The notes beneath the pieces are model-generated. The model was not told where the DNA came from. It was given only the letters and a program-made list of their open reading frames with translations, and did not search any database. From NCBI RefSeq assembly GCF_910592395.1, contig NC_088318.1:5414756-5478755 (forward strand): a DNA stretch of 64,000 nt, read 5' to 3'. Below, one piece after another: positions 62,185-64,000 of the stretch. Source of the stretch: Lineus longissimus (lineage: Eukaryota > Nemertea > Pilidiophora > Heteronemertea > Lineidae). Numbering within the stretch: position 1 is the first letter of the stretch; each line of letters starts with the position of its first letter. The position numbers were made by a program, and so were the translations under genes.

Positions 62185-62340
62185 AAATATACATGTAGGC
62201 CAGTTACAGCTGCGTAGCCTTTTGGGGTATGCGTCTCATGAGCTACTCTGGTTCAATCTATTGTACATTAGAGGGCGCCTCAGGCACCCCCCCTCACTTG
62301 GCATGGTTTAATTTTCCCTTGCCTCGTCTCAAATTACCTT

Positions 62341-62590
62341 AGGCTCTTGTGTCCTTGGTTCTTTGGAGCCCCTGGACACCCTGAGCCAACAATTTATTAA
62401 TCCCTTTTATGGTAACATCCTTGGCTTCTTCGGTCCTTGGATGCACTGTCGGATTAATCAATACAAATTTTGCGCTCTTGTGTTCTTGGCATATTTTGCC
62501 CCTGGACACCCGGAGCAATAATCTTTTATTGCGCTCTTGTGTTCTTGGCATATCCTGCCCCTGAACACCCTGAGCTAACTTTCTGTTGCA
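62341..62590 (+). repeat. Short tandem repeat (three ~60-bp units) inside the retroelement
   Basis: Three units each read 'gctcttgtgt(c/t)cttgg...', then 'gcccctg(g/a)acacc(c)', then '(t/g)gagc...'. They start near 62343, 62473 and 62532. The last two are adjacent and close in sequence. The first is separated by about 60 bp of partly related sequence. No coding role. Confidence 0.65.
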
Positions 62591-62787
62591 CGGCTGTAAC
62601 ATGCGGTGTTTTTCGTTCTTGTGGCTCTTTGTCACCATGGACATCTTACATTATACTTTAGCCTGGGTCCTATTGGCCTTCTCAGGCATTTATGCTCTTT
62701 GTTTTGCATACCTACATGTATGTCACATCAAAGAGTTTTCACCTCTATTTTATGCAAGGTTCTGGATTCCGCTCCCTCGTTTCAGGT

Positions 62788-64000
62788 ATGGCGGCGCAAC
62801 CGCAAGGCACCAGAGCCAAGGGCAAGAAACGGGCGGCCCCTATGCCTGCAACAGGAAACCAGGCGCCCAGGCCTGCTAGGAGGAGAAGAAACATAACAGC
62901 AGCCGCTGGCTCCAGCGATGCCCTCGCCATGTCATCTGGTAGCCAAGACGGCCCCTCGTTGGCGGACAATGCTAGCAGTACCCAAAGCGTACCATCAGTA
63001 GCGGACATGTTTGCTGAAATGAAAACCATGATGTCAACCATGGTTACCCTTATAGCAGGACAGCATAACGTCCGCAATGACGGCCCAAACGTCGGCGTTG
63101 GAGGGGGCATTAATGCAGTGGCGCAACCCCACGGGAGTGTTGTTACGATGCAGCCAGGTCATGGACTCAGCTCAACTATCCATCCGTACAACCCAATACA
63201 GTCGTCACATTCGGTACAGCCGGCTTCCAATTTGGGCGACCCCACAGCAGCCAGCCCGTCGATGAATCTACATGTGCAACAACCTGGAAACATGGAACAT
63301 TGTAACGCTACTGCAATTCACCTTAACGGGCCCCTTCTGGGGCAGGTAACAGGTACAGCTGTGGCTAATGCAGTTTACCCCGTAGGCTCGCCGTCGTATT
63401 CTGCCAGAGACCGAAATGGGTCTATGATATCGGCTGCTAGGCCTCTCTATTATGGTGTGCCCGACAAGGTAAAGGAGAGGGTTTGGGCGGGGAAGTATGT
63501 GGATTTCCACGACTTCCAAACCCCATCATACGACAAGCCTCAGAGGCCCAGGTCCACCATTATATCAACAGATGGCGACGGGGAGCCTATTACTCTATCT
63601 ATTGGAAGGGAGAGGAAGGATAAGCCTCTGTCCATCTTCCAGTGGTTGTCATGTTTTGACATATTCGCGTCGGTACACTGTATGAAGACGCCGGGAGATG
63701 CACAGAGGCTTATGCGCTACTCCGCCCTTATTAAAGAAATTTGCGACGACGGAGGGGATTGGCGTTTTTACGATGAAAGTTTTAGGCGATGGCGGGAGGA
63801 GGAACCCCTAGAGTGGTCCGAAATTGCCCATGTACTTTTGTACAAGGCACATTCTCGGGGACCGTCGGAGTATAAAGATTCTGACAGGAAGGGATCTTCC
63901 GTCAAAAAGTCACATGCTCAGTCCTTTCGTCCCGGCCAGTCCTCTGCCTCCTTCCCCAGAGGGTCATGCTGGCGCTTCCAGAAACACGGGAAGTGTGTCA
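62788..64000 (+). CDS. Gag-like protein of a DIRS/Ngaro-type retroelement (3' end beyond window)
   Basis: From ATG 62788 (preceded by the acceptor-like 'cctcgtttcag|gt'), 404 codons stay open to the window end. The N-terminus is basic (MAAQPQGTRAKGKKRAAP), followed by a Ser/Asn/Pro-rich region of about 170 residues. The conserved core is 'PLSIFQWLSCFDIFASVHC', 'AQRLMRYSALIKEIC', 'WRFYDESFRRWREEEPLEW' and 'IAHVLLYKAHSRG', typical of gag-like proteins of tyrosine-recombinase retroelements. The window ends within a Cys motif, 'GSCWRFQKHGKC', the start of a CCCH-like zinc-binding stretch. No stop or frameshift is seen. It probably binds element RNA. Confidence 0.75.
   Translation, partial: MAAQPQGTRAKGKKRAAPMPATGNQAPRPARRRRNITAAAGSSDALAMSSGSQDGPSLADNASSTQSVPSVADMFAEMKTMMSTMVTLIAGQHNVRNDGPNVGVGGGINAVAQPHGSVVTMQPGHGLSSTIHPYNPIQSSHSVQPASNLGDPTAASPSMNLHVQQPGNMEHCNATAIHLNGPLLGQVTGTAVANAVYPVGSPSYSARDRNGSMISAARPLYYGVPDKVKERVWAGKYVDFHDFQTPSYDKPQRPRSTIISTDGDGEPITLSIGRERKDKPLSIFQWLSCFDIFASVHCMKTPGDAQRLMRYSALIKEICDDGGDWRFYDESFRRWREEEPLEWSEIAHVLLYKAHSRGPSEYKDSDRKGSSVKKSHAQSFRPGQSSASFPRGSCWRFQKHGKCV

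Larger units (their letters stand above)
61004..64000 (+). mobile_element. Tyrosine-recombinase-type retroelement (DIRS/Ngaro-like), 5' part
   Basis: Starts where the duplication ends. It holds an SGNH-hydrolase ORF, a short tandem repeat and a gag-like ORF that runs off the right edge. SGNH ORFs are known from Ngaro-type elements, and the gag matches that group. RT, RNase H and tyrosine recombinase would lie beyond 64000, so the class is inferred. The left boundary is the breakpoint with unit 2, not a confirmed terminal repeat. Confidence 0.6.

Overview
The window looks like nuclear DNA of an invertebrate animal, most likely a marine one (lophotrochozoan or non-vertebrate deuterostome). Coding sequence is sparse and broken by introns with GT..AG borders. 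Most recognisable protein sequence belongs to transposable elements of several classes (Gypsy, Tc1/mariner, PIF/Harbinger, non-LTR LINE, a DIRS/Ngaro-like element), and there is much microsatellite and minisatellite DNA. I cannot name the species.

Layout. (1) 1-12.8 kb: the last two coding exons of a rhodopsin-class GPCR, best read as a thyrotropin-releasing-hormone-receptor-like gene on the + strand. One exon (5808-6030) holds TM6-TM7 and the other (12705-12829) the short cytoplasmic tail; a 6.7-kb repeat-bearing intron lies between them. Upstream are only repeats and a decayed LINE endonuclease fragment. (2) 12.8-22.4 kb: gene-poor, with a 5'-truncated LINE inserted in an ATC microsatellite and a roughly 61-bp minisatellite. 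(3) 22.4-61.0 kb: a tandem segmental duplication. Unit 1 (about 22418-50888) and unit 2 (about 51007-61003) have the same order: a minus-strand four-exon gene for a small secreted PAN/Apple protein, a minus-strand LamG/concanavalin-like exon, a PIF/Harbinger element, then shared flanks. Unit 1 is 28.5 kb and unit 2 is 10 kb, because unit 1 later received a Tc1 element in its Harbinger, a Gypsy retrotransposon inside that Tc1, a GAC-repeat element, and about 3.8 kb of unit-1-only sequence. (4) 61.0-64.0 kb: the 5' part of a tyrosine-recombinase-type retroelement, with an SGNH-hydrolase ORF followed by a gag-like ORF that runs off the window.

Unit 2 serves as the empty-site control for the insertions in unit 1, so their order can be read directly: Harbinger, then tandem duplication, then Tc1, then Gypsy. 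The Gypsy element has near-identical LTRs. It also has an accessory ORF after integrase, with two C2H2 zinc fingers and a PLDLT motif, preceded by a strong splice acceptor that suggests expression from a spliced subgenomic RNA. The two secreted-protein genes are the main host content of the duplication; their exon borders, lengths and phases agree in both copies.
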